Below, piece after piece: positions 7,146 through 14,681 of a DNA stretch of 21,092 nt. Under the pieces are notes generated by a model that had not been told where the DNA came from, did not search any database, and saw nothing but the letters and a program-made list of their open reading frames with translations. The position numbers were made by a program, and so were the translations under genes. The stretch spans positions 1-21,092 of the forward strand of contig CAMNNN010000003.1 of NCBI GenBank assembly GCA_946545505.1, given 5' to 3'. This DNA comes from an uncultured Clostridia bacterium (GTDB lineage: Bacteria; Bacillota; Clostridia; Saccharofermentanales; Saccharofermentanaceae). The first letter of the stretch is position 1. Each line of letters starts with the position of its first letter.

Positions 7146-7171
7146 TAACCGAAGCGGAGGGGTCAGATGCC
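7132..7171 (+). repeat. Right direct repeat covering the hprK translation start
   Basis: This 40-base copy contains TATAATT (a -10-like hexamer at 7133-7138), the stop codon of the upstream membrane gene, GGAGG at 7156-7160 and the first two codons of hprK. Its partner is at 5153-5191, about 1.98 kb upstream. This copy is functional as the hprK ribosome-binding region. No convincing -35 is seen for the TATAAT. Confidence 0.85.
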
Positions 7172-8096
7172 TTATTCAAGTATTTTTCTGTCGCAGATAG
7201 TAGAGAGATTTGAACTCGAAGTCGTCTATGATTCCGGGGACATTGAGGAAAGAAGAATAACCGTCGCAGACGTTACGCGTCCGGGACTTCAGCTTGCAGG
7301 GTATTACGACCACTTCGGCCCTGACCGACTTCAGATCGTCGGTAATATGGAGCATGCTTTCCTTAACAACCTCACATCGGAGGACAGAAAGAGGTCCATC
7401 TCCACTTTATTCGAGAAGGATATTCCCGCGCTGATAATCACGCGTAACCATGAGGTGCAGCCCGAGATACTTGAGGCTGCTGAGGAGACGAAGACTCCCG
7501 TTCTAAGGACGGAAGAAGCGACTTCGGACTTCTCGAGTGAGCTTGTTAAGTACCTTAAGATGGAACTTGCTCCGCGTGTCTCGATGCACGGCGTTCTCGT
7601 CGAGGTAAACGGTGAAGGTATCCTTATCCTTGGTGAGAGCGGTGTTGGTAAGTCCGAGACAGCGCTCGAGATAGTAAAGAGAGGACACAGACTTATCGCA
7701 GACGATCAGGTCGAGATAAGAAAGGTCTCCGAGACTACTCTCGTAGGCAAGGCGCCCGATGTCATCAAGCACCTTATCGAGATACGCGGTATCGGTATCA
7801 TGAATGTTAAGGAGCTTTACGGTGTATCTTCCGTTAAACCTCAGGAGTCGATAGACTTCGTTATCAACCTCGAGATGTGGGATGAGAACAAGACCTATGA
7901 CAGAATGGGTTTGAATGAAGAGACAACGGAGATCTTAGGTCTTAAGGTTCCTTCCATAACTATCCCGGTAGGACCCGGACGTAACCTCGCCATCATTGTC
8001 GAGGCTGCCGCCATCAACTACAGAGTCAAGAAGATGGGTTTCAATGCTGCCCAGGATCTTGTCTCGCGAGTATTCCCGGGAGGCAACTTAAGCTGA
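7167..8096 (+). CDS. hprK: HPr kinase/phosphorylase
   Basis: HPrK/P phosphorylates and dephosphorylates Ser46 of HPr according to ATP, phosphate and fructose 1,6-bisphosphate levels, which sets carbon catabolite repression in Firmicutes. The protein is 309 residues, the normal length. Seen in order: an N-terminal domain to about 130, the conserved HGVLVEV segment (His141), Walker A GESGVGKS (156-163), the LIADDQVEI loop (Asp179/180), the family signature EIRGIGIMNV (205-214) and the PVGPGRNLA segment near 267-275. GGAGG six bases before the ATG sets the start. The stop overlaps murB by one base. The region upstream has been altered by the repeat-flanked insertion, so its transcription may now depend on the TATAAT inside the repeat or on read-through from the island. 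Confidence 0.96.
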   Translation: MPYSSIFLSQIVERFELEVVYDSGDIEERRITVADVTRPGLQLAGYYDHFGPDRLQIVGNMEHAFLNNLTSEDRKRSISTLFEKDIPALIITRNHEVQPEILEAAEETKTPVLRTEEATSDFSSELVKYLKMELAPRVSMHGVLVEVNGEGILILGESGVGKSETALEIVKRGHRLIADDQVEIRKVSETTLVGKAPDVIKHLIEIRGIGIMNVKELYGVSSVKPQESIDFVINLEMWDENKTYDRMGLNEETTEILGLKVPSITIPVGPGRNLAIIVEAAAINYRVKKMGFNAAQDLVSRVFPGGNLS

Positions 8097-9007
8097 TGTC
8101 CATAGAAGATATCATCAGAAGAGACGTATTACTTAAGCCCCTCACCACCATGAAGACGGGAGGTCCCGCTTCATATTTTGCGGAGCCTTCAAGTGAGGAA
8201 GAGATAACCGGTCTGTTAGACTATGCAAAGGAACACGGTCTCGACGTATTCATACTCGGCAACGGTTCCAATGTTATCGCGGATGACGAGGGCTTTGAAG
8301 GTCTTATCATCAAGCTTGGAAATAACATGTCTTCGATTAATGTTGAAGATGACCCGGACGACAGTGAGTACGGGTTCATAACAGCGCAGGCAGGCTGCCT
8401 TCTGTCGAAATTCGGCAATACGGCTGCCACCGCAGGATTCGAAGGAGCCGAGTTCTCATGCGGTATCCCGGGAAGTGTCGGAGGCGCGGTGTTCATGAAT
8501 GCCGGTGCCTACGGACGTGACATCTCGGACATCGCCGTGGAAGTAAGATACATCGAGAACGGCGAAGTAAAACTTAAGAAAGTCAGCAAGGATGACTTCG
8601 GATACAGAACGTCATTCTTCGCTCATAACGGAAGGATCGTAACGGGACTTCGGGCACGTCTTAAGAAAGGCGATAAAGAGGCCATCGATGCGCTCGTCAG
8701 GGAGCTTCGCGACAAGCGAAATGCATCCCAGCCTCTTACGGTTCCCTCATGCGGTTCGACATTCAAGCGCCCCGAGGGATACTTCGCAGGTAAGCTGATA
8801 CAGGACTCCGGACTTAAAGGTTTTTCTCTTGATGATTCGGGGGCACAGGTGAGTCCCAAGCACGCGGGCTTCGTCGTTAATAACAACGGCACCGCAGGCT
8901 CCGGGGATATTAAGAAGCTCATTAATTATATTCAGGACAAGGTTTATGCCGACAGCGGCGTGAGACTTGAATGCGAAGTAAGATTTTTAGGCGGGAGTGA
9001 GAAATAA
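8096..9007 (+). CDS. murB: UDP-N-acetylmuramate dehydrogenase
   Basis: MurB reduces UDP-GlcNAc-enolpyruvate to UDP-MurNAc with NADPH and FAD, the second committed step of peptidoglycan precursor synthesis in the cytoplasm. The 303 residues are normal for the short type II enzyme. Seen: the FAD-binding GNGSNVI (55-61), FSCGIPGSVGGAVFMNAGAYG (120-140), YRTSFF (170-175), the PSCGSTFKRP motif with the likely proton-donor Ser221, SGAQVSPKHAGFVVN (248-262) and the C-terminal LECEVRFLGG with a conserved Glu. Its ATG overlaps the hprK TGA by one base; GGGAGG at 8078-8083 is a distant SD, so coupling to hprK is likely. The murB-rapZ junction also overlaps by one base. Confidence 0.97.
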   Translation: MSIEDIIRRDVLLKPLTTMKTGGPASYFAEPSSEEEITGLLDYAKEHGLDVFILGNGSNVIADDEGFEGLIIKLGNNMSSINVEDDPDDSEYGFITAQAGCLLSKFGNTAATAGFEGAEFSCGIPGSVGGAVFMNAGAYGRDISDIAVEVRYIENGEVKLKKVSKDDFGYRTSFFAHNGRIVTGLRARLKKGDKEAIDALVRELRDKRNASQPLTVPSCGSTFKRPEGYFAGKLIQDSGLKGFSLDDSGAQVSPKHAGFVVNNNGTAGSGDIKKLINYIQDKVYADSGVRLECEVRFLGGSEK

Positions 9008-9909
9008 TGGACATTATCATTTTGACCGGCATGAGCGGAGCGGGGAAGTCGCAGGCAGCGGCTTACTTCGAGGACCACGGTTACTTCTGTATTGATAATC
9101 TGCCTCCCGTACTTCTTCCGGGTATTGTCGAGTCTTTCATGACGATTGACAAAGATTCATCTATAGCAGTGGAGAAGCTCTGCCTTGTAGTCGACGTAAG
9201 ATCGAGAAGCCTGCTCGCCGGATTTGACTCCGCCATGGTAAAGCTCGATGACCTCGGCTGCACTTACAGAATCGTATTCCTCGAAGCCAACGACAACATC
9301 CTCGTAAGCCGTTACCGTCAGACAAGACGATCACACCCTCTCACAGAGGAGATGAGCCTTGTGGATGCCATAGCTGCCGAGAGAAGACTGCTGCAGCCCA
9401 TCCGTGGACGCGCCACCAACATCATCGACACTACCATGACCACGCTCTCGGCACTTCGAAAAGAACTTCGTACGGTCCTCGATGAGGCTGAGGCTTCAGG
9501 TCTTTCCATTTATGTAGAGTCATTCGGGTTTATGTACGGTCTGTCATCCGACAGTGACAATGTATTGGATGTAAGGTTCCTCCCGAATCCTTTCTGGGTA
9601 GAGAAGCTTCAGATGATGAGCGGTAAGGACGAGCCTATCGCCGAATACCTTATGGGATTCGAAGAGACAAGGCAGTTCCTTGATAAACTCGGCGATATGT
9701 TCAAATTCATGATCCCTTTCTATATCAGAGAGGGTAAGTCCAGACTTAATATCGGAGTCGGTTGTACCGGAGGAAGACACAGATCCGTATTCATCGCGGA
9801 GAAACTGGGTCAGATCCTCGCGGATGAAGGCTACAGAGTAACGGTTCATCACCGTGATATAGACAGAGACCCCAGATATGACGTTAAAAAAACCGAGACA
9901 AACAGCTGA
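9007..9909 (+). CDS. rapZ: RapZ/YvcJ nucleotide-binding protein
   Basis: RapZ-family proteins bind nucleotides, and in enterobacteria RapZ also binds the small RNAs that control glucosamine-6-phosphate synthase. In Firmicutes (YvcJ) the role is less clear. The 300 residues are standard. Visible: Walker A GMSGAGKS (8-15), YFCIDNLPP (26-34), the VVDVRSR strand (61-67), RRSHPL (107-112), and the C-terminal domain with GCTGGRHRSV (252-261) and VHHRDI. The start overlaps the murB stop by one base, with GGGAG nine bases upstream. Its 3' end overlaps the next gene by 32 bases across a run of seven A, a place where frame slippage or sequencing error would matter. Confidence 0.95.
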   Translation: MDIIILTGMSGAGKSQAAAYFEDHGYFCIDNLPPVLLPGIVESFMTIDKDSSIAVEKLCLVVDVRSRSLLAGFDSAMVKLDDLGCTYRIVFLEANDNILVSRYRQTRRSHPLTEEMSLVDAIAAERRLLQPIRGRATNIIDTTMTTLSALRKELRTVLDEAEASGLSIYVESFGFMYGLSSDSDNVLDVRFLPNPFWVEKLQMMSGKDEPIAEYLMGFEETRQFLDKLGDMFKFMIPFYIREGKSRLNIGVGCTGGRHRSVFIAEKLGQILADEGYRVTVHHRDIDRDPRYDVKKTETNS

Positions 9910-10663
9910 GGACAGGAAAGAGAGTTTCTCTAAGCTCGTAAAGGCGGAAGCTGCAGCCCTCCCTGTTAAGAAGGCAGAGGACAAGCGAAGCCTCGCCTCC
10001 GGGATTATCATGCCCGGCACCCCGATAAAGGACTATGCCGAGGAAGTTCTACTGAAGTGTAAGGATGTACTGACCGGATCTTCAGAGAAGATAGCTCTCG
10101 ATCCCAAGAACGGAGCGAGACTTTTCCTGAGAGGCTTTTTCCTCTCGTGCGGCTACATAACGGAACCCACATCGGCATACAGGATCGAGTTAAGACCCGT
10201 GAACCCCGAGGCGGCAGATGTCATCACGGGCATCCTGTCAGGCTTCGATATCCCGTACTCGGAGGCCGTCAGGGGCGAGATCCACTCGGTCTACATTAGC
10301 AACGGCGATGCCGTCTCCGATATTCTGGGCCTTATAGGTGCAAGTACCGCGAGGCTTAATTTCGAGAGCATAAGGATAGAGCGCGAAGTGTATTCCGACA
10401 TAAACCGCGCAGTTAACTGCGACTCGGGCAATACCGGCCGCCAGGCGGAGGCAGCGGCAAGAAGGGGAGAACTTATTGGAAAGCTGCTCGCGTCCCCTGA
10501 GGCGGAGAAGCTTCCGAGAAGCCTTTATGAGGCGGCGGTAGTGCATCAGAACAATCCCGGTGCGTCTATCGCGGAGCTCGGAAAGATGATGAATCCGCCT
10601 ATCGGCAAGTCCGGAATGAATCACAGACTGACGAGGCTTCTCGAAATAGCCGAGAGTATATGA
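9878..10663 (+). CDS. whiA: WhiA-type regulator with shortened N-terminal LAGLIDADG region
   Basis: WhiA is a DNA-binding protein linked to sporulation in actinobacteria and to division and chromosome segregation in Bacillus. The C-terminal half is typical: NRAVNCDSGNTGR (176-188), then a helix-turn-helix block with PGASIAELGKMMNPPIGKSGMNHRL (227-251). ARLFLRGFFLSCGYI (80-94) matches the second LAGLIDADG helix. The protein is only 261 residues, against roughly 300-325 usually. SFSKLVKAEAAAL (16-28) fits the normal N-terminus, but from about residue 47 to 55 the family's first-repeat beta strands and second helix seem absent, roughly 50-65 residues. The frame is intact, so this is a real shortening, not a visible frameshift. 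It starts 32 bases inside rapZ with only a weak purine stretch as SD. yvcK, usually before whiA, is missing. Confidence 0.88.
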   Translation: MTLKKPRQTAEDRKESFSKLVKAEAAALPVKKAEDKRSLASGIIMPGTPIKDYAEEVLLKCKDVLTGSSEKIALDPKNGARLFLRGFFLSCGYITEPTSAYRIELRPVNPEAADVITGILSGFDIPYSEAVRGEIHSVYISNGDAVSDILGLIGASTARLNFESIRIEREVYSDINRAVNCDSGNTGRQAEAAARRGELIGKLLASPEAEKLPRSLYEAAVVHQNNPGASIAELGKMMNPPIGKSGMNHRLTRLLEIAESI

Positions 10664-10676
10664 TATTATTTCCCTT

Positions 10677-12536
10677 ATGGATTTGAAGAATCAGTACATC
10701 GAGCCTGATAACAGTTATCATCAGCCTTCGCACGATCCTTCGGGCGGTACTACCGTGCTGGTTGTCACGCTGACCATAATATCGGTCATCCTTACGTCCG
10801 TGCTCGCGGCTGTTCTTTATACCAAGAAGCATAACGGTCAGACTAATCCTTCATCGGGTGAGATACTCAACAATTATATTGCGGTATCCACGGCTACTCC
10901 GACACCCGTGCCTCCGCTCGCAGATTACCAGAATCCCATTCTTTATCCAGCGACAGCAGGCATCTTCATCGATCCTGATGCGGTTATCGACGAGAGCGTT
11001 AACCCCTCGATGAGAGGAATTACTCAGAATATCATCAGCGGCTCGCAGATCCTTACGGATTTTACCCGCGAGAATCCTATCAACATAGGAGATCCGCTTT
11101 ATTACACGCAGATTCCCGGAATCCTCACTTACAGAGGCAATAACTTCAGAAATACGGCATCATTCGGCTATCTCACTCCCGCAGATGGCACTGTCGATAC
11201 ATTGACTCAGGTCTGGGAGTACGAGAACGGCCACAGTCTGCTGTCTTCCGACATGACTTTCGAGTGGACGGGATACAGACTTACGGGCCAGCCTCTTATC
11301 GTAAGATGGCCTTCCGAGACTCTTGCTCACATGAATGTCTATCCGTCAGCCATAAGACCTGATTTTACCGAGGTTATCTGCCCTTCCTTGGACGGATATA
11401 TCTATTTTATGGATCTTGAGACCGGCAACATGACCCGTGATCCCATCTATGTCGGGGCTTCTGTTAAAGGTACGGCAGCACTCGACCCGAGAGGATACCC
11501 TCTTCTTTATATCGGTCAGGGTGACGACAACGGTGAATACTCATTCGGAATGTATATATTCTCGCTTATCGACGGCTCGCTTCTCTATTCGTATGAAGGT
11601 CTCGATGACGGTGCCTACAGAATGAACTGGGGCGCCTTCGACTCGTCACCTATAATCGACGGAGCGACGGACACCCTCATTTGGCCGTGTGAGAACGGTA
11701 TCATATATAATTTCCAGCTTAATTCCCAGTACAATTCCGTAGCGGGCACGGTTTCCGTTAACCCTATGTGCACGGGATATAAGTATATTTTCAATGATAC
11801 GCAGGGAAGATACCTCGGCGTGGAGAGCTCCGCGGCGGTCTACGGCAATTACTGCTATTTCATGGATAATAACTGCAACCTCGTGTGTCTGGACCTCAAT
11901 ACCCTGCAGATGGTGTGGGTATTCAGGACAGGAGATGACTCTGATCTGTCGCCTGTAGTGCAGGAGGAGAACGGCATTCCTTATATCTATATCGGTACTG
12001 AGGTAGATAATCAGGGAAGCGGACAGTATAACGGTGCAGCTTATACCTATAAGATCAACGGACTAACAGGTGAAGAGGTCTGGCAGACATCCCAGTCCTG
12101 CTATACATACAACGGAGAGACTTCAGCAACCGACCAGAGCGGCGGCTGCGTCGGAAACCCGATCATCGGTATGGGAAATATCTCTAACCTCGTAATTTTC
12201 TCGTATTCCATGACTGACGGCCTGACAAGCGGCAACCGTCTGGTCGCTTACAATAGGGATACAGGCACAGAAGTTTGGCATTATGACATGAATATTTATA
12301 CATATTCATCACCTGTCGCGTGCTACACCGAGGACGGTAATGCGTATATAATTATTGCTGACAGTCTGGGACAGATACACCTTGTTAACGGTCAGACAGG
12401 CGAGCGAATCACCTATATTCAGGTAAGTTCGGGAACCGGCAGCGGGGTTACTTTCGAGGCGTCACCGGCCGTGTTCGGCAATACTCTGGTTATCGGAACT
12501 TCCCAGGGTTCGGTGTTCGGAATACGGATCGAATAA
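10677..12536 (+). CDS. Membrane-anchored PQQ-type beta-propeller protein
   Basis: A 619-residue protein with a short cytoplasmic N-terminus, one transmembrane helix (about 25-48), a Pro/Thr-rich linker (STATPTPVPP, 71-80) and a large extracytoplasmic beta-propeller. Propeller blades are seen from repeats of the pattern x-D-x-x-T-G-x-x-x-W: YFMDLETGNM, CLDLNTLQMVWVFRTG, KINGLTGEEVWQTS, AYNRDTGTEVWHYDM and LVNGQTGERITYI. Such proteins act as scaffolds or sensors at the envelope; there is no sign of an alcohol-dehydrogenase active site, and binding of PQQ is not implied. Several cysteines lie in the propeller. The gap from whiA is 13 bases and holds no SD; TATTAT lies seven bases before the ATG, so a leaderless transcript is possible. 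It may share an operon with the two unknown genes downstream. Confidence 0.82.
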   Translation: MDLKNQYIEPDNSYHQPSHDPSGGTTVLVVTLTIISVILTSVLAAVLYTKKHNGQTNPSSGEILNNYIAVSTATPTPVPPLADYQNPILYPATAGIFIDPDAVIDESVNPSMRGITQNIISGSQILTDFTRENPINIGDPLYYTQIPGILTYRGNNFRNTASFGYLTPADGTVDTLTQVWEYENGHSLLSSDMTFEWTGYRLTGQPLIVRWPSETLAHMNVYPSAIRPDFTEVICPSLDGYIYFMDLETGNMTRDPIYVGASVKGTAALDPRGYPLLYIGQGDDNGEYSFGMYIFSLIDGSLLYSYEGLDDGAYRMNWGAFDSSPIIDGATDTLIWPCENGIIYNFQLNSQYNSVAGTVSVNPMCTGYKYIFNDTQGRYLGVESSAAVYGNYCYFMDNNCNLVCLDLNTLQMVWVFRTGDDSDLSPVVQEENGIPYIYIGTEVDNQGSGQYNGAAYTYKINGLTGEEVWQTSQSCYTYNGETSATDQSGGCVGNPIIGMGNISNLVIFSYSMTDGLTSGNRLVAYNRDTGTEVWHYDMNIYTYSSPVACYTEDGNAYIIIADSLGQIHLVNGQTGERITYIQVSSGTGSGVTFEASPAVFGNTLVIGTSQGSVFGIRIE

Positions 12537-12545
12537 TGAGGGCAA

Positions 12546-12956
12546 ATGAAGAAAGACGATAGATATAAGTCGATTACCACTCTCGAAGTGGAGATAAGCT
12601 CATTTACGGGCGGCGGATATAAGGTTCGCTATGATTTTGCACGCAAGCTCATCTCCTGGAACGACGGATATATGTGGAATAACAACTTCATGAAGTCCTT
12701 AACCCCCGAGAAACTCGAGCTGATGCAGGATAACCTTCCGGGCACGGGAATGCTTGAGTGGATGGAGGGCTATAACAAGGGAGAGCTTGCCAAGTACGGA
12801 CTTCCGACTGCGAATCCTTCTTCCTGGCGTATATGTGTCAATTTCGAAGACGGCTCCGATCTCGTGTCGAGCAGGACCAAGAACTTCCCTAAGAATTGGA
12901 CAAAACTCAAGGAGCTTATTGAAGCTACAACGGAAATGTGTTTCAGACTCCGTTGA
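12546..12956 (+). CDS. Small conserved-looking protein of unknown function
   Basis: I do not recognise this 136-residue protein. It has no signal peptide or membrane helix. The N-terminal part alternates strand-like segments (ITTLEVEISSF, GYKVRYDFARKLISW), the middle is helical (LTPEKLELMQDNL), and the C-terminal part has WRICVNFEDG followed by NFPKNWTKLKELIEA. It looks like a compact cytosolic alpha/beta domain. The ATG is nine bases after the previous stop with GAGGG three bases upstream, an unusually tight SD spacing. Placement after the propeller gene suggests the same transcript. Confidence 0.7.
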   Translation: MKKDDRYKSITTLEVEISSFTGGGYKVRYDFARKLISWNDGYMWNNNFMKSLTPEKLELMQDNLPGTGMLEWMEGYNKGELAKYGLPTANPSSWRICVNFEDGSDLVSSRTKNFPKNWTKLKELIEATTEMCFRLR

Positions 12957-12999
12957 CCGCGCGGCAACTGCCCTAATCGTTTATTTACCCCCCGTTGTA

Positions 13000-13008
13000 T
13001 GTTAGAAT
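13000..13008 (+). promoter_or_regulatory. Extended -10 promoter upstream of the polytopic membrane gene
   Basis: TGTTAGAAT fits an extended -10 (TGnTAnAAT), with a weak TTTATT at 12980-12985 at a 17-base spacing as -35. It lies in the 85-base gap after the small unknown gene, which holds no terminator with a T-run. This probably starts the run from 13042 onward. Confidence 0.4.
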
Positions 13009-13041
13009 ACGAAGGCGGGATTTTTAATTTGGAGGTTATCC

Positions 13042-13650
13042 TTGGATTACGCTGAAGGCCTGTTTCTGGGAAGATACTGGAGCGATACGGATTTTGAGAA
13101 CAGACGTCACGTTGAGCTGTTTCTCCTGTATGGTTTCCTGACTACGCTTTTCCTTGTTCTTTATTACTGGACTGGAAGGCCGCTCATCGGAGTGGGCAGT
13201 TTCGGACTGTTCGCTACGATCATGCTGGTATTGCTTTCGCTTGCTAATCCTTTCCTGTGCTTCAAGTACTACGGCATGCCCGTCTGGGGCAAGGCAGGTA
13301 TTCTATTAGTCAAGGTTTACAAAGCATATTTGGTTATGAGTCTCACGGTAAGTCTGATCCTTCCGAGACTGACGGTTCAGAGCAACGGGCTTAAGGATTT
13401 TCTGATCGACTATCTTAACACTACGCTCGAGAAATACACCGAAAAGTTCGCGTCAGGCGGCGGAAGCTTCTCCACGGTAATGGGTGTTCTTACCGGAGGC
13501 ATACATGTAGTAATCGTAGTAGTCCTCGTGCTGGCGGCATTCGTCATTATTCCGGGACTCGTCGTCATCCTGTATAAGGTGGCACAGTATTTCTACGATT
13601 TCCTGGTGGACAGACTGGTCCTGAGGAAGTTTTTCAGATACAAAAGGTAA
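13042..13650 (+). CDS. Polytopic membrane protein of unknown function
   Basis: A 202-residue integral membrane protein starting at TTG, chosen because GGAGG (13031-13035) lies six bases upstream and no ATG fits. There are about four transmembrane segments: residues 27-43 (LFLLYGFLTTLFLVLYY), 50-73, 84-106 and 153-182. A Gly/Ser-rich loop (ASGGGSFSTVMG) precedes the last segment, and the C-terminus is basic (LVLRKFFRYKR). No family is recognised and no catalytic motif is seen. It sits 12 bases before the nucleoside kinase gene, so it is likely in the same operon. Confidence 0.75.
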   Translation: MDYAEGLFLGRYWSDTDFENRRHVELFLLYGFLTTLFLVLYYWTGRPLIGVGSFGLFATIMLVLLSLANPFLCFKYYGMPVWGKAGILLVKVYKAYLVMSLTVSLILPRLTVQSNGLKDFLIDYLNTTLEKYTEKFASGGGSFSTVMGVLTGGIHVVIVVVLVLAAFVIIPGLVVILYKVAQYFYDFLVDRLVLRKFFRYKR

Positions 13651-13662
13651 GAAGGTGGGAGT

Positions 13663-14670
13663 ATGGCACTTCTCGAAGATAAGATAAACGTTACAGTGGA
13701 AGAACTTGAAGAAAATCTCGGCGAGAAGAAACTTCCTGAATTTATAAGAAGAAGTGAAGAGGGATTCATATCCCGTATCGATAAGATCGTAGATATCATG
13801 ATCGAAGACAGGTCCAAGAAGGCCATCTTCGTAGCAGGCCCCACATCATCTGGCAAGACTACATTCACTATGCGTCTGTCGCACGGTTTGTCTAAGGCCG
13901 GGAGGAAAGCGGCTTTCCTGTCGCTCGATGATTACTATTATCTCAAGGAACTCACATATGACAGAGCGGGACGTCCCGACTTCGAGACTATCGATGCCAT
14001 CGACGTGGAGCGCGCTCATAATGATATTCATGACATCATCGCAGGCAAGACGGTCATTCCGCCGTTCTTCGACTTCAACGAGCGAATGCAGAAGGAGCGC
14101 GATGCTTCCGAAGCCATCGCGCTCCCGGATGACGGTGTCCTGGTGGTGGAAGGACTACACGGCCTTAATAAAAGGATCTCCGGTGACTTCGACGGAGAGA
14201 TTCTGAAGGTCTTCATCATGCCTTACGGCAATGTCTTCTCTGACAGGAAACTGATGGACAGCGCGGAGATCAGACTCCTTCGAAGGATCGTAAGAGACAA
14301 GCGTCACAGAGCGTCGCACGCTTTATCGACTATCGACTATTGGCCGATGATTGCCAAGTCCGAGGAGAAATACTATACGGATTACCTCTCGGCAGCAGAC
14401 TATCACGTCAATTCTTTCCTTCCGTACGAGAGTCTTGTAATAGCTCCGCTCGCACTCGGGGATATCAACGAGGCGCTGCTCGCATTGGATGAGGGCAGGC
14501 TCGAGCCCAACGTATTCATGGAAAGATCGCTGACAGGCAAGGACTTCGCTGATCTGTCAGCGGCGCTCACATGGGCTGACCGTCTCGTAAGACACCTGAA
14601 GAAGATTCCCAAGGTAGATCCTTCACGTGTCCCCTCAGAATCAATATTGAACGAATTCATATCAGCATAA
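13663..14670 (+). CDS. Uridine-kinase-like nucleoside kinase (P-loop)
   Basis: This 335-residue P-loop kinase is related to uridine kinase and phosphoribulokinase and would phosphorylate a nucleoside with ATP in the cytoplasm. Seen: Walker A GPTSSGKTT (59-67), SLDDYY (87-92), DFETIDAID (106-114), the VVEGLHGLN lid/Walker B region (161-169) and the basic RLLRRIVRDKRHR (204-216). The first 50 residues correspond only to the tail of the longer clostridial form, which carries N-terminal threonyl-tRNA-synthetase-like (TGS/SAD) domains; those domains are absent here. SD-like AAGGTGG precedes the ATG. The TAA of this gene overlaps the SD of metA. Substrate (uridine, cytidine or other) cannot be decided. 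Confidence 0.85.
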   Translation: MALLEDKINVTVEELEENLGEKKLPEFIRRSEEGFISRIDKIVDIMIEDRSKKAIFVAGPTSSGKTTFTMRLSHGLSKAGRKAAFLSLDDYYYLKELTYDRAGRPDFETIDAIDVERAHNDIHDIIAGKTVIPPFFDFNERMQKERDASEAIALPDDGVLVVEGLHGLNKRISGDFDGEILKVFIMPYGNVFSDRKLMDSAEIRLLRRIVRDKRHRASHALSTIDYWPMIAKSEEKYYTDYLSAADYHVNSFLPYESLVIAPLALGDINEALLALDEGRLEPNVFMERSLTGKDFADLSAALTWADRLVRHLKKIPKVDPSRVPSESILNEFISA

Positions 14671-14681
14671 GGAGGCATTAA

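Noticed and set aside
10677..12536. PQQ-dependent dehydrogenase
   Set aside because: Only the propeller repeat pattern is shared; no cofactor-binding or catalytic motifs of quinoprotein dehydrogenases are visible, and the anchor and linker fit a scaffold protein.
12952..12968. Near-palindrome GTTGACCGCGCGGCAAC after the 136-aa gene as a terminator
   Set aside because: The stem would leave a loop of only about two bases and no T-run follows; it overlaps the stop codon.
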